From Antedon mediterranea (taxonomy: Eukaryota > Echinodermata > Crinoidea > Comatulida > Antedonidae): 64,000 nucleotides of DNA. The stretch spans positions 27,898,501 through 27,962,500 of the forward strand of contig NC_092672.1 of the NCBI RefSeq assembly GCF_964355755.1. The letters are read 5' to 3'. A program made the translations under genes and the position numbers. Shown piece by piece: positions 26,901 to 40,800 of the stretch. Every line of letters starts with the position of its first letter. Positions within the stretch are counted from its first letter, which is position 1. The notes beneath the pieces are model-generated. The model saw only the letters and a program-made list of their open reading frames with translations. It was not told the origin of the DNA and did no database searches.

Positions 26901-29900
26901 AGCAACCCAGGTGGAAAAATATGCAAATTAGACATAACAAATTATAATTCTAATGTGTCCATTAAATAGGAGTTTACCATATTCTCAAACATATTGCCCA
27001 TTGCCCATTTCATGGACATACGTGTCCTCTCACTAGGGGTGTTTCCCTGAACAGAGGTGTCAAAAAAGAGAGTTTACTATATTCTGTTTTCAGATTTTAA
27101 AAAAAGTGGAGGCATTCAACAACGTACCTGTGACATCCAATCTTGCAACTGCCGACTTTGACCCTGCAATGTTTGATGCCTCGCATTGGTACGATCCTGC
27201 GTCATTAACCGACACGTACGGAAATCGTAGCATACCATTTAAAATCAATGCAGAGTTAGTTATTTCTCCTCCTATTCGAGTCCATCGGAGTGTTGGTGTT
27301 GGTGATCCATTGGCACTGCATATAAAATCTACAGTGTTGCCTTCTGTTATTTGTCGGTATGTTGGACTTATGCGAACTTCTGGGGGCTCTGGTCCATCTA
27401 TTGACAAAATATGAATAACACATTTATGTTCATACAGTACTTTCTCAGGAGCTAATCTCCATTCCTAGTCATAAATGTTGTAAGACTTCTAATTAAAAAA
27501 TGTCATAGTAATTTATATAAATGGTAGTCAATAAAAAAAAGTCATGAAATAACATTAGCAAAACTCCATGATTGTTAATGGACATCACTATCAGTACAGA
27601 CAGCATATTGGATGGATTAATACTAGTTTCCATTCGTCAAAATCATACTGTGTTTCTGAATGTGCACGTGGTTGATGTAACCTCTAGAGTTTTAATACAA
27701 ATAGACTGCCAGCAGGGGTGTTGATGTGTAGGGATAAATCTGTGCTTTACAATTACAATTTATTTTCCTTTTATTCCTTCAACTATTGAGGGCAGTGATA
27801 GATATCATTTTTGTTCTCTTTGTTTTTTTGAGAAATAGATTAATTTTGGACTTTGATTAATATTTAAAGTACAAAAAGCTATCTTAAGAACCTTACGTCA
27901 CCTCATTCTGAGAGATGGAATCTAGTGACAACCACCTCAAACTCATGCCTCCTCACATGTCAGTCATATTCCACCAATGATAATTACCTGTAATTCTAAG
28001 GTTGACCATTGCTTTGTCCATTTCAAACATGTTAGATCCAATACAAGCGTACACCCCTACGTCTGTTTGGTCGACATTCTCTATTATTAGGTCACCGTTT
28101 GGTAGTGATTCTGCTTTTGCTGGCAGAAAGCCAGACTGCTTCATCCACGCCAATGTGTATGTAGTCTGAATAAACAAAAAAATAATAATCGTTATCTACA
28201 TTTACTCTGCTTTATATTCAATTTAATTTGTATCAGTATGAAAAGGTATCTTTACATGCAGGTCAGTTAGGTATCTATAGGAACTTTCAATTTGTTATGG
28301 CCTAGGACTAGGACATGATAATATAGTTTGTGTATGTGTTTAAGTTTAGTTTATCATTTGGACCAAATTGTGTCTATTCTAGGTTCAGAGGATGGATGAC
28401 CTTGGATTTTGCATCACAAACTTTAGTTTATCAGTGGACCAAATTGTGACTATTCTAGGTTTAGTGGATGGATGACTTTGGATTCTGTATCACAAACAGG
28501 CACATTTTAAATGTTTTGGGGTACACCATTTCGTGATTGATTACTGCCCGACTTTGGATAAATGATGCAAGTCCTAGGTCCTACTAAATTGAAAGCTTCT
28601 TAATTACTGAAAGCAAGTGACAAATGGCGAGTGAAATTAACTTTTAAAATAATAAGAAATAAGTCTACATTCTAACCTTGCTTTCTGCTCTACACATGAA
28701 TCTAGCCGTCTCTCCAATCTTAAGTTCCAATACTCTTGGTTCCTCCACATACACACTGATATATGGTGCTGAATATAGAATATAATTAATAATTTTATCA
28801 ATAAATGAGTAACCAAATCACAGTTAAATCTGTTAACTCCAACTGGTTTTAACTGGAATGTTTTAGCTGGTTTTTCAACTCAAATTTTCTCCTGGGAATT
28901 GTTCCTTGACAAAATGTCTGATATACTTACAAACAACGGTTAAAACACAAGATGCAAATCCGCTCTTTTCATTATTATAAGCTATGCATATGTATTCTCC
29001 TTCATCTTCTGGTTGGACATTGACAATCTGAGGTAAAACAAAAGGTGATGTTCAGATTAGTGTATAAACCTTGAAGTGGAAGTTTGGTTGTTGTATGGAG
29101 GTTGTAAGTCCTGGTAGTGCATGTGAAGATGCGCTTTGTAGTAAAGTTACATCAAACTTACTACAGACAATGTAGTCAAGTTTCAGTTGTAAATGTGCTA
29201 CATCCGCGAAAACAAAAACTGTAAAGGCACCAGCATAGTGTATAAGCAATTACTTCAAAGCTTGCATGTAAAGACATAATTGGTTATCCGCCTCAAGCGG
29301 ATAAGCCCTTGTTATTGTAAGGATCTTTTTTTTTTTTTTTTTTCTTTATTCTTCTTTCTTTCCACGAATTTTGTTCGCAGCGTACCTCTAATTCTGGCCA
29401 ACATAAAGTTGTATAACTTTGTCAAAAGATTGCTCTGTAGCTGTAGATGTGCAAGAAACTTTTTTTTTCGAATTTCGGGTCGCGCAGCGTAAGTTACGCG
29501 CGATTTTATAAATTTCAATGATTGATCATAGAGTAAAAACTAAAAGTTATTTTGTATTGAAACTTTGTGAACATTTAAGTCATATCATGCGCAAACTTTC
29601 TATGGATTAAAAATGGCATGTTTCACAAAAAGTTACGCGCGCTCGCGCGTTTAAAATTTCAAAGTGCGAAAAATCAATTTCTAATCAACTTTCTACGCGA
29701 TTCAAGTCATTTTAAGCGTTTAAAAAATTGCCACTGTTGCGCACCTTTTTATGCACGCACGGCGCAGGGAACACGTATGATCATTTCTTTTGCACGATTT
29801 GTGTTTTTAAATCTTTGGTTAACAATTTTACGTTATTTTATTCACTATTCAACTTGAAATGGCGTTCTACGAGCACGTTAAACATGACAGGTTGCGCACA

Positions 29901-31764
29901 AAAACGTCAACAAATTGTGAAAATGTTGCAAAATATGTCTACTTTTAAAAACGATACAGTTCATCAGAATGCAAGGTTACCCCCTTTTTTTATTTTATTT
30001 TCTTGCAGTGTATGAATCATAGGTCTGATTTATTATAGTCTTGAATGTTAAAAAGTGTTTGATGACTACATTATTTGCATATTAAATGCAATTTTTGAAA
30101 TAATTATCATCAAACAAACATAAACATATTCAATGAGCAAAACAATAAACGTAACGTTTATCTTTTTTCTGTACATGTTAATATATAAAACTTGAAAGTA
30201 TGCACTTTCATAATATGTAACTGTTTAAAATTTGTGAAGATTTCATCATAGTAAAAATTATGATTTAAGTTCGATATGTAATAATCAACTTGTATCGAGG
30301 GGGTTCACGACATATCGAATGAACAAGACTCTTTATTCGGATTTTCTTCAGCAGGTGCACATATGGATCGATGTTTAGTGCAACCGTCTTTGGTATCAGA
30401 GGTACCGGGTTCGAATCCAATCACGGGAAAACAATTAAATAAAAGGAATTGTTTGGTTATTACACTGAAAGGGCAGTTTTGATTTTGAATAGGCTACTTT
30501 TTGGAAAAGTCACAACTGAAAAGTACTTGAATGCGCAAGATACGTTTTGTTGCGGGCGTATAACCAAACTCGTCCTCCAGTGACGAGTTTAAGTTCTAGT
30601 TTATTTTTATTTTTACTTTAAAACAAATCTCCTGGAGAAGCCAGATAGCAACATAGCCGCTAAAGCAGCCTCACCCTTAAATAGTCACAAAGGCAAACAA
30701 AATTATACACAGATATTTACAGGCCATAGAGATCGCACATTTCACTTGTAGCTACTTGTGATGGACCTTGTTTTGTAGCATCGTGTGGATGCTGATCAGG
30801 AGTAAAGTGCACGCTCAATTTCAGCTGACCGGGGTTCAATTAGACCGATCCCTGGTTAGCAATGAAGACGTATCCCCTTACTTCGGTTTGGTTTTTTTTT
30901 TTGGCATGGTTGGAATCCCTTTTATTGCATTAGTTTATGTGCAGCATTAGGCGCTTTATAAATCCAGGATATAATTATTATTATTTAAGATACTTACTCT
31001 AAGGAAATTGTTGGAAAGCTGTTGAGCTCTACTTGAAAGAGGTCGAGTGTCAGCACGTCTCCAAACTACACTTGTCGCGCTACCAGTAACATAACATCTT
31101 AATGTAACTGACTCACTCTCAACACCACTAATACTACTTGGTCTAATAGAAACTTCTGGGGCTGGGCCACCTAAAACAAAGTTATTGTTAGATTTTTTTC
31201 TGTTTTTGTTTGAATTTTCTTTGTAGTTTCAGATCATCAAAGGAGCATGGTTTAGGTATGATTTTTTCTCTTGCCTATTTTGCTACCCCCTTTCACAACT
31301 CATTTCCTGAATATTATACACATATTAACACATTGCTTTCATTTAAATATGTTTGGTGACAGACCAAATCAAATCAATTATTTACAATATCTTGTAATGG
31401 TATCGGAAGAGTATTTCAATTAGAAATACATTTATAGAAAAGTAAATTGTCAAGATAAATATTTTAAAAATGTATTGCTATTGAATTATAGTTTAAAGAT
31501 TGTCACTCAAAATGTTAAAAAAATAATATTAAACTTTTAATAGATTATATAGTAAAAAAAAATGGGTTTTTTTTCAAAAAATAACAAATACTATATATAT
31601 ATAAATCCAAAGGCAAATTACTGAAAAAAATGACAATGCTGTAGGTATCAGTGGCTGGATCTCAATGGAGATACAAAAAAAAAGCGAACAGCTATATCAA
31701 AACGATAAAGTAAACAGCCAGAAAAGTTAGCAGAGCTTTCGGGCAACACTAGCTCTTCATCAGT

Positions 31765-31806
<42 letters not shown>

Positions 31807-34800
31807 ACAAAATGTACTGTTATTATTGCTCAGACAATGGTCAACTATTGTTTTTCCAAGGGTACAATATCTTCTTTTAATATATTTGATATAATTTAGT
31901 AACTTACTTTGATCTAAAGTGCATTTGCCGTTGATAACAGTTGGAGAACCAACATACCCGGGAGCACACCTAAAAAAAAGATAATCATTAATTTTAAAAC
32001 TTGACTTGATTGGAGACTGAGGTAATATGTAGTTTACCTGACGAAGAGAAGACCAGATTATTGTGTCTGATTGTTTGTTGAAATCAACAAACAATTCAAA
32101 TATGTATAATATATTATACTAAATACTCTCTGACCTTTCATATCTGGTTGATCTATTGTATGTAGTTTATTGGAATAAGGAAACAATACAATATATGGAA
32201 TTAAAATATTTTTAAAATAACCTCTGACCTTTCACATCTGGTTCCCTGATAGCCAATTGGACAGGCTGTACATCGAAGATTATTCAGTGTATCAAGTTCA
32301 CATATCGGTGAGAAGCTTAAAAAATAGACAACAATCATAAAAATGTATTATAATTTATTTAATACAAAAAGTAAATTAAATTACTAACAATATGGCAATG
32401 CTGTTGATATCAGTGGCTAAATCTCAATAGAAATAAAAAAAAAAAATAGTAAAACAACCAGGAATAAATTGCAGAGAGTTCAGATACACTAATCATTCCT
32501 TCGTGGAAGTGAGAGTATTTTGAGGACAGAGAGTAAGAAAAGTAGAACGGTGATAGATGATACTCACTTATTCGATGGTTCAACAAGAGGACAAGCACAC
32601 TGTTGGCATCCAATCGACGCATCACCATAGTAACCAGGTTTACAGAAATCACAGAAATCTCCGTACGTGTTGTCATGACAATTCTGTGTAAAATTATAAT
32701 TAAAAAAAACTGAATCTATAATATTCAATAGCTTGGAAAGGTAATATCAAATGCGTTCACTAATCACTGGTAGGCTGCATTATATAAAAAGTATAACACT
32801 TACAAAGCAAACACCAGTCTCTGGGTCACATTCATTTGAATGACCATTGCATTCGCATGGCGCACAACGACCAAGATATAACCCATCGCCGGATCTGGTA
32901 AAGCCATAAGCACAATCCTATATAAATACAAATGATTAAATTAAATTGTTACATATTTTTAGGCTATAGTTGAAATGGGCATCCACAAGCAAAATAAAGA
33001 AGATGTTCAGGAGGCCCAAAGGCATAGAAAAGTGGACAGAAAAAGAATACCTTCTGTATGAGGTATTGCCATATAAAGGACAAAAGTCTACCAGGGGCTT
33101 AATATTGAACTCAAATCTAAGACCTGACTTACTGTAAGTCTAAAACCTGACTTAAGACCTTTATTTTAATACACCTCTGGTTCATACTAGAGGGGCCAAA
33201 TTTTAAAATATATTAAGATTTCTGCACTACTTTCAGAAGTTTTTAGAAGTTGTCGATCTAAGTTACTACATCATACACATACATACCTCACATGACAATC
33301 CAATATAACCTGTCGGGCAGTAACATCTCTCAATTTCTGGAGCAAGACCAAATTCGCTACGCTCAAAAGCTGTATGTATAAAGTTTTAACAGATGATTAA
33401 GAAATTAATTAGGGTTCAAATAAGTACAAATTGCCATTGCAAGTTATGTGCTGATATAGTTTTTAAAAAAGGACACACCCAATGTTTTTACAGTGTATTT
33501 AACCAAAATTAGTGTGAATTATTTATACTAGATGGTACGCTCGCTTCGCTCGCGTACCATCTAGGTCGTGCCCACAGATGGTTCTCGAATACATAATAAT
33601 TTCAGAGTTAAAAAACTGGCGATTTCAAATGTACGTACCGCAGGACAATAATACATGTCGTTTACAGGAACGAATAAATAGACACTGTGATTTATGTACT
33701 GAACTAAAATTAGCACCCTGGGAATTACTTCCGAAAGAGAAACTTGTCACAAAATGAGACCAATATTGTTTAAGTCAAATTTAAACAAACTTAATTTGTG
33801 TTTTGTATGTAACATTAGTGTTGAGGGATGGGAAAGAGGATGAGTGCAAAGAGAAACAATTTTTAAATATATTCTTTATCCATGTAGTAACGAAATATTA
33901 ATTGTTTTCATGTTTTACAAATAATATACCACTAAACACAGTAAAACATTGCGATGTAATACTTTGTTGAAACCATCACCGTCCTAGTCGATTGGAATAG
34001 TATAGTACATGTAACGATACATCACTACGACGTGTATAATATGTTTATATAATGTAAAACAATTTGTGAAAACCACCCCTATTCGTGGCAAATCATAAAT
34101 TCGATTTAATCGTCAATAAATATTAAATTATCTAACTCAACTTAATTAGTAGGGAAGGCCTAATGGTTTTCAATTGTTTCTTAGAGCCAATTCATACTTA
34201 AGTTGGTTCCTAACCCTACCCACCAAAGTTGTTCTGCGTTTAGGGCATGTGATGCACCGTAGGCCTATCCTCTACTGGCTTTACAATGCTACTCATGCCA
34301 GTGAGGGAAGGGTGATGATGTCACGTGGGTGGTTTAACTGCAATAATAAAGATTTGTACATAATATACGGCGACTGAAAACGCTAGCTCATTATCCGTTA
34401 AAAAAAAATCTATATCCAACCTCTGCAGCACAGATTGAAAAAAAAATGGATCGAATTTCTGTTATGAGTATACAGTACTTGCCTTTACGACGCCTGAGGG
34501 AATAGACACTTGTGGAACAGAGATTGGAATGTTCCATTCATTTCAAATCAATACATTTGCATAAACGTATATTAAATCTATCAAAATAGTACTTTTTAAA
34601 AAAAATCGGCCTGTCTTCAACATTATGATACTGTACTCGAACTGTTCAACCGGTTTTCAGCTATTAAAAACAATTATTGTAGGAGGAGATAGGAAAATGC
34701 GAAGCCTCCTCGCATTTTTGTGGCGGGTATTTTTCAAGATGGACATCCATTAGACAGTGTATACCACGATCGGAAAACACCCCTATTTGGGGCAAATCGT

Positions 34801-37800
34801 TGAACCTAAATTCGTTTTAATCGTCAATAACTAATTATCTAACCTAATTTAATTAGTAAACAGGGTTACATCAGGTGGTTAAAATCAGTACCGAAAGTAC
34901 GAACCAACTTTATATACCATCGAGTAAAAATTCTAAAAGTAAGGCGCGATTTACCAAATTTTGCCCTTACGTAAATTTATATATAGATTACCATATACAG
35001 TGTAAACAGGAAAATGTTTATGGAAACATTTTAGTAGGTATGAAAGCCAAAAATATGCTGTACAATATTGGTATGGTAAATTCTGTTCTGTATATCACTT
35101 ACTGTTTATAGAAGTTCTAATAAACATATTAATGAAAATAAACTGCAGCTATCTAATGAAATATCCAGTTTTAAACCACAACTCATATTCAGTCAACTGT
35201 AAAATTGTAATGAAGTTATGGTACAAATATCAGATAAAAAAACTGTGTTTTATAATGGATTGGAAAGAGTAGCCTGTAGCCTCCAAAAATAATTTATAAT
35301 ATACAATCTTGAACCATATGTTTATATTTATTTTAAAATAACTCCAGAAAGAGAAGCAATATGTACATAAATTAAAAATATACAGAGCAAACAATGTTCA
35401 AAAACACAATACCAGCAGTATCCATGGAAACATCCCATAGTCTGGTTTCATATGTTCCTGTGTGGTACGATGCACGAATGAGAATTGTGTCAAGATCGGC
35501 CAACGTCATTATGATGTGTTCTCTGGTTGCTTGTTCTCCATCTGGACGCACAAATGACGTCTGAAGAAAACAAAGAGAAGGTATTACACCTGAAAATTAA
35601 ACTACATTTACAGAAATGTAACTCGTACTGCTTGTTAGTTTCCCCACTTTGGCAGATAACACCTTGTAATTGTATGGAAACACCATCTTTTTTTTCTGTA
35701 TATTCTTCTTTCTTTCTGTCCCGTTTTTTTAAATTGCGTTTGCCTAAAACATGTAAACATAACACTGTGTAACTTTGTTAACGTATTGTATTGCCATTTA
35801 TGTGAAGTTGTGCACCTCCTATTTTTGAAACGTGACTTACGAGCGATATTATGAATTTTAAATTACTCATAGATTAAAAACCCAAAGTCATTTTTTATTG
35901 ACACTTTGTAAGTATAATTCATATCAAATGCCAACTTTCTGTGTAGTAAAAATGGCGTATTTCACCAAAAGTTACGAGCGCATGCACATTTAAAATTTAC
36001 AAATGCGCAAAAATTAATTTCTGATTCAACTGTCTTCAGGTCATAATGGCATAATCTTTTTTGTGGTGTTTGCTGTGCGAAAAACTAAATTCGTCTAGTA
36101 TTACTTACCTCAACAAGGTCAACTTCAAAGATTCTAGTCTGGCCTGGTCGAATGACTTGATCAGCACGATGTATCAAAGTAATATCGTTACCCTAAAATA
36201 AAACAATAAACTGTTAATTTAATTGTAGAGAGGGTAGGGAGAGATAGAGAATACACAATACATCCAAATCTGTTTCTCCACAAGATTTGGCGAATCATGG
36301 GTAGTGAATAATTGTAATCCTTGAGGGTTTGTGCATATAAAGGACTCCAATAGAAACAATTCTTCTTACAAGAATTAGTTATTGTGATTTGTACAGCTAG
36401 TGAAATTCAAATAAAAGACTGTGAAGTAACAGTTCCGTATGGTGGCCTGTGAATTTGTTTTCGCAGAATGTAGTGTCAAATCTATTTGCAAAAGTCAGTG
36501 TCTTTGTAACTTACAGCTAGCTGCAAGACCTCAGGATCTTGGCTTTGTATGCCGCCTTGAGAACCAATTCTGTAGTTGATAGTAAACCTCAGTTTTCCAC
36601 CATATGCAGTCAACTGTAAAATGGTATAACAATATGACAGTAAAGGTACAAATAAATCGACAGAAATTGTCTTTTCATGATTAGAGCCCTTATTGAAACA
36701 ATAATACAAGTATGACGTTTGTTAGCTATGGAGTACTTTCCTTTTATGAATATAAAGGGCATATAGCTTCATCAAACGAATCGATTCTAGCAATAATGTC
36801 TTTAAATGATTAACAATCAATGAAATAATGCTTGCAGTCAGATGATAATAGACAAACTATCTTATTTAATTTTATTTTACTATCCACATATATAAAAACA
36901 CTTACCTGGTTATCAAGAAATCGTGATGAAAGTTTCCAGTAATAGGTATCAGGTTGTAGATTCTCAAATCCATTGAAATTTATTTCATTTGCTGCTACAT
37001 TGATAGAAAAAGGCCCGTCATAGCTAGCCGACTGATCACTGTTTACAAGACGTGTTCCAGCAGGGTTTACAGAATTCGGGAAGCGGAGGTAATTCTGTAA
37101 AACATACATTTTCAGTTATTAATTACTCAAAAGATAGATGAAGATATACTGTACTAGAAGTCTGTGTAAAGTGTTGTGTTGCGATAACATTTATAAAGTT
37201 ATTATGTTTTAATGCTCTCTGAGTAAGATGTTGTGTTTATGATGACATTTATAACATTATGTTTTAATGTGGTCTGTGTTAGATGTTGTGTTGCGATGAC
37301 ATTTATATTATTATGTTGTAATGGGTTTAACAGACAGATGTTAGTTGTACACTGAGTGTCTTTAAACCAGTTGTATAGGATGAGCTCGCATGTAAATTGA
37401 AGCGAATAACCAAATCTAAAATCTCTAGATATTAAAAAACTGTATTGAAGCGATAAACATGCACAACATACCCTTTGCCTGTAGTATGTGGAACTAGTAC
37501 AATCAGGTGTGATACCCATACAGAAGCACTTAAGACATCCATCAGGGTTTGAGGATGCCAGGTTGAAATAACTACGGCTGCACTCATCACATTTATCACC
37601 CGTAACAAATTGCTGTTTAAAACATCAATTATACATCTTTGAAAATCATAAAATCAATGAAATATATTGCAAAACTGTGCATACTCCCAGACTACTATCA
37701 ACGTTATTGTTATCAAATCACCAAAACAGCTATTCCATACAGCATGTTTACATTATTTGGCAGTTGTTGCATGCAGACAAAACAATCATATTGCTAAATT

Positions 37801-40800
37801 TGCTAAATGTGCATTGCTAGGCAAGACACTTTACATGTCCCTAACCACCCAGGTGTATAAATGTGTACCTAGTAGGGTCAAACTCAGTTGTGTAGATTAC
37901 TAACTGAATAATTATGGGAGCTATCCATGTGTTTGATCCAATAGTATTTACCTTATTCTTATTACAACCTTAAAAATCCAATTTCTCACTAGATCTCTGC
38001 CAAAATTCTAGATTAGCTTTAAAACCTCTAATCCAGCAATCTAGAAACACCCAAATTTAGATCAATTTCAGCATACTTTTTGCTGTCCCAATAACATGGT
38101 AATGATAATAATATCCTGGATTTATATAGCGCCTAATGTTGTGAAACCTCTAAGCGCTGAACATTATTATCCTTTTTCAAGAGACGCAACTCAAGAACAT
38201 ACACATAACGCTAGCTAGTTGACAAGTAACAATAATTTATAACTTGTGATTATTCATATCATTCTAGTGGGAATCAAGCTTTAGGCTGCAGCTAAATGTT
38301 TACATGATTCCCAAGTAATATTGTATTTAAATGATCTGTACAAACCTTGCATGGACAAGATGATGTTGGAATGTCGCCTCGACTATCAATCTGACAATCA
38401 TTACTGATACTGCCATCAAGATTGCAATCACAAGAACCACCTAAAAAACATTATAATTTATAATATAATTCAGTATTCTCATGTAAAATGAGGTGCCATT
38501 TGACAGTGTTTTAGTTCCTATCTTCAGTGGCGTATTGGCTAAACCAAATGGTCATAGAGCTCAAGGGGCCCCAGAGCATCAGCAGCCCAATGCAATTCCA
38601 CTCAGCATTGGAACGCCCATTAGGAGTGTTAAACAAGGGGCCGTTGCCCAATGCATTATGCCACTGCCTATCTTAGACTGTGTCTGCACATTAAATGATG
38701 AAAAAAAAATCCATAACATATTCAAAAGAAATTCTGGGAGAACAAGATTATAGACTTTTGACCAGATATAAATTAAATCCAAATTGGTGAAAAAATGAGA
38801 ATGCTAGGGGTAGCAGGATCCCAATGAATATACTAATAAAATATTAGAGCAAAAAGATAAATAAAAATGGTATAATCAGTCAAAAAGAAAAAACATTATT
38901 CAGGGCTATGACAGATATAAATTTAAGGTATAATTTTTAGGTACTTACTTCTGACACATTCACCTCGATTATCTTTAGTAAATCCAGGTGCACAGCTAAC
39001 AAAAGAAAACAAAACATTCATTCTTTTAAATATAAATTACAAAACAAAATGAACACAAAATTGCAGTGCTGACTTTTGTATGTCATTTGAAATCTTAAAA
39101 AAGGTACAAGACAATTTTGTGAAGCCAATGTGCAGGGAGCAGGTTTGAGTTTAAAGGTATTATATGCTATTTGTGACGAAGAGGGATAAGCCGAGAATTG
39201 TGAACTGTAATGTCATTTTGTCGTACAAATCCAAAACACACTAGCTAGTTTCTTACACAAAACAACTTTACTTATCACAGGCATTTCTAGCCTTTACTGC
39301 ACAAAGACCAACATTATCTGAACGTGTTATTTCTTACAAAACTTAAATTCTCACAGATTTCTCTAGTCTCTCTCCGCACAAATTTTGGAAAAATTACCAT
39401 AACAGTATAATTTGAAACATAATATCTCTTTACAAAACCTGCTTTCCGAGACGTCCTTAGTCTCTCGCATTTATAGCACCATGGTTGGAGGCATAGTTGG
39501 AAATACTTTGTTACAAAACACTTACTTTTCACAAAGGTCTCCTGTGGTTCCTGTTGGGCAATTTGTGCATACAACATCAAACGTGTTGGTATTAACCTCA
39601 CATGAAGTACCAAACCTTTGAAGGAAAGAAATACAATACAGTAAGTAATTTTTGTTTAGTTCAACCATGTGGCCAGAGCATTTGGGCATGTTTTTTTACC
39701 AACAATATAGAACCAAACCTTCTCATTTACAAATTTTGTCATTTTCAAACGCCACTCAGACCGAGGAGTATGTAAAGGAGAAGGTCGAAGTTTGACATAG
39801 TACCTTTGTAAAGCATTTTTATAAACTACTTTTTTTTTAAATTTTCTATTTTTGAACCTAGTAGAATGTTATAAAGTGTATGTTTAGATCCGTGGAGTTG
39901 TGATTTTGAATTGCAAGCAAAGTCATATTATAATTAGCGGCAAAGTGTTCAGACTCGAATTCTTTACAAACTTGTCAAAAATCAGGGGAACATCCAGTAT
40001 GTGAGAGTAAATTTGATTCTTTCAAAGTCAAAGGCATTGATGCACGACTTTCATATTATACATTATATACTTTTTTTGTACATTTAGCTTTCGTAATGAA
40101 CAGAAGGTCGTGGCTTCCACTAATCTTTGAATGGTTCAGACCTTTGGAGCATACCATATTATAGCACAACTTAGTAGGTCTGGTCTAGTATGTATCAATG
40201 AATAATTAAAAACTTAATAAAAGTCATAGAAAATCGTGTTTCAGGTCCGTTCTACAGTCATCGTAGAGATAGATTCTGTATCAGTACTTTATACAATAGG
40301 TGAGTAGTTGGTCATGCCCAGTACTGTTTTAATCCTACGACCACTTGGAAAAACACATCCTGACTGATTTCTAATAATACTTACGGACATGGGCATGGGT
40401 TGCAAGTGTCTGATGGTCCAAATCTGTAGAATCCTGGGGCGCAACGATCACAGTATGCACCAACTGTATTATCTCGGCAATTCTATGTAAATAGAATTAA
40501 CCCATAATTATTCTATGTTTCAAGACAGGAGTAAAAGTTACATTACTCGACATTTACCTTAAAAAATGTAATCTAAAATCCTGTTTTCACGTTTCATAAA
40601 ATGTTGTAAAATATTTGGAAAATTTGACATTAAATTTTGAATTTTTTCGAGTAGGTTATACCATAGGCATCATACTTAATGCTGTTTTCTATATGCTTGC
40701 ATTGTAAACGCAACTCAACGCAAATCAAAACACCAAGTTTGAATGACCAAACAACCGGCGATGCCCACAGAACACACACATCTGAAATGTGCTTACTGGC

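Noticed and set aside
29312-30015. Overlapping open frames on both strands in the CpG-rich Ig1 intron
   Set aside because: They lie in family C mobile-element sequence with homopolymer runs; no domain is recognisable and the diverged copy at 35640 does not keep the frames.
30365-30430. tRNA gene
   Set aside because: The B box is good but no acceptor or D stem could be formed; likely a SINE head.
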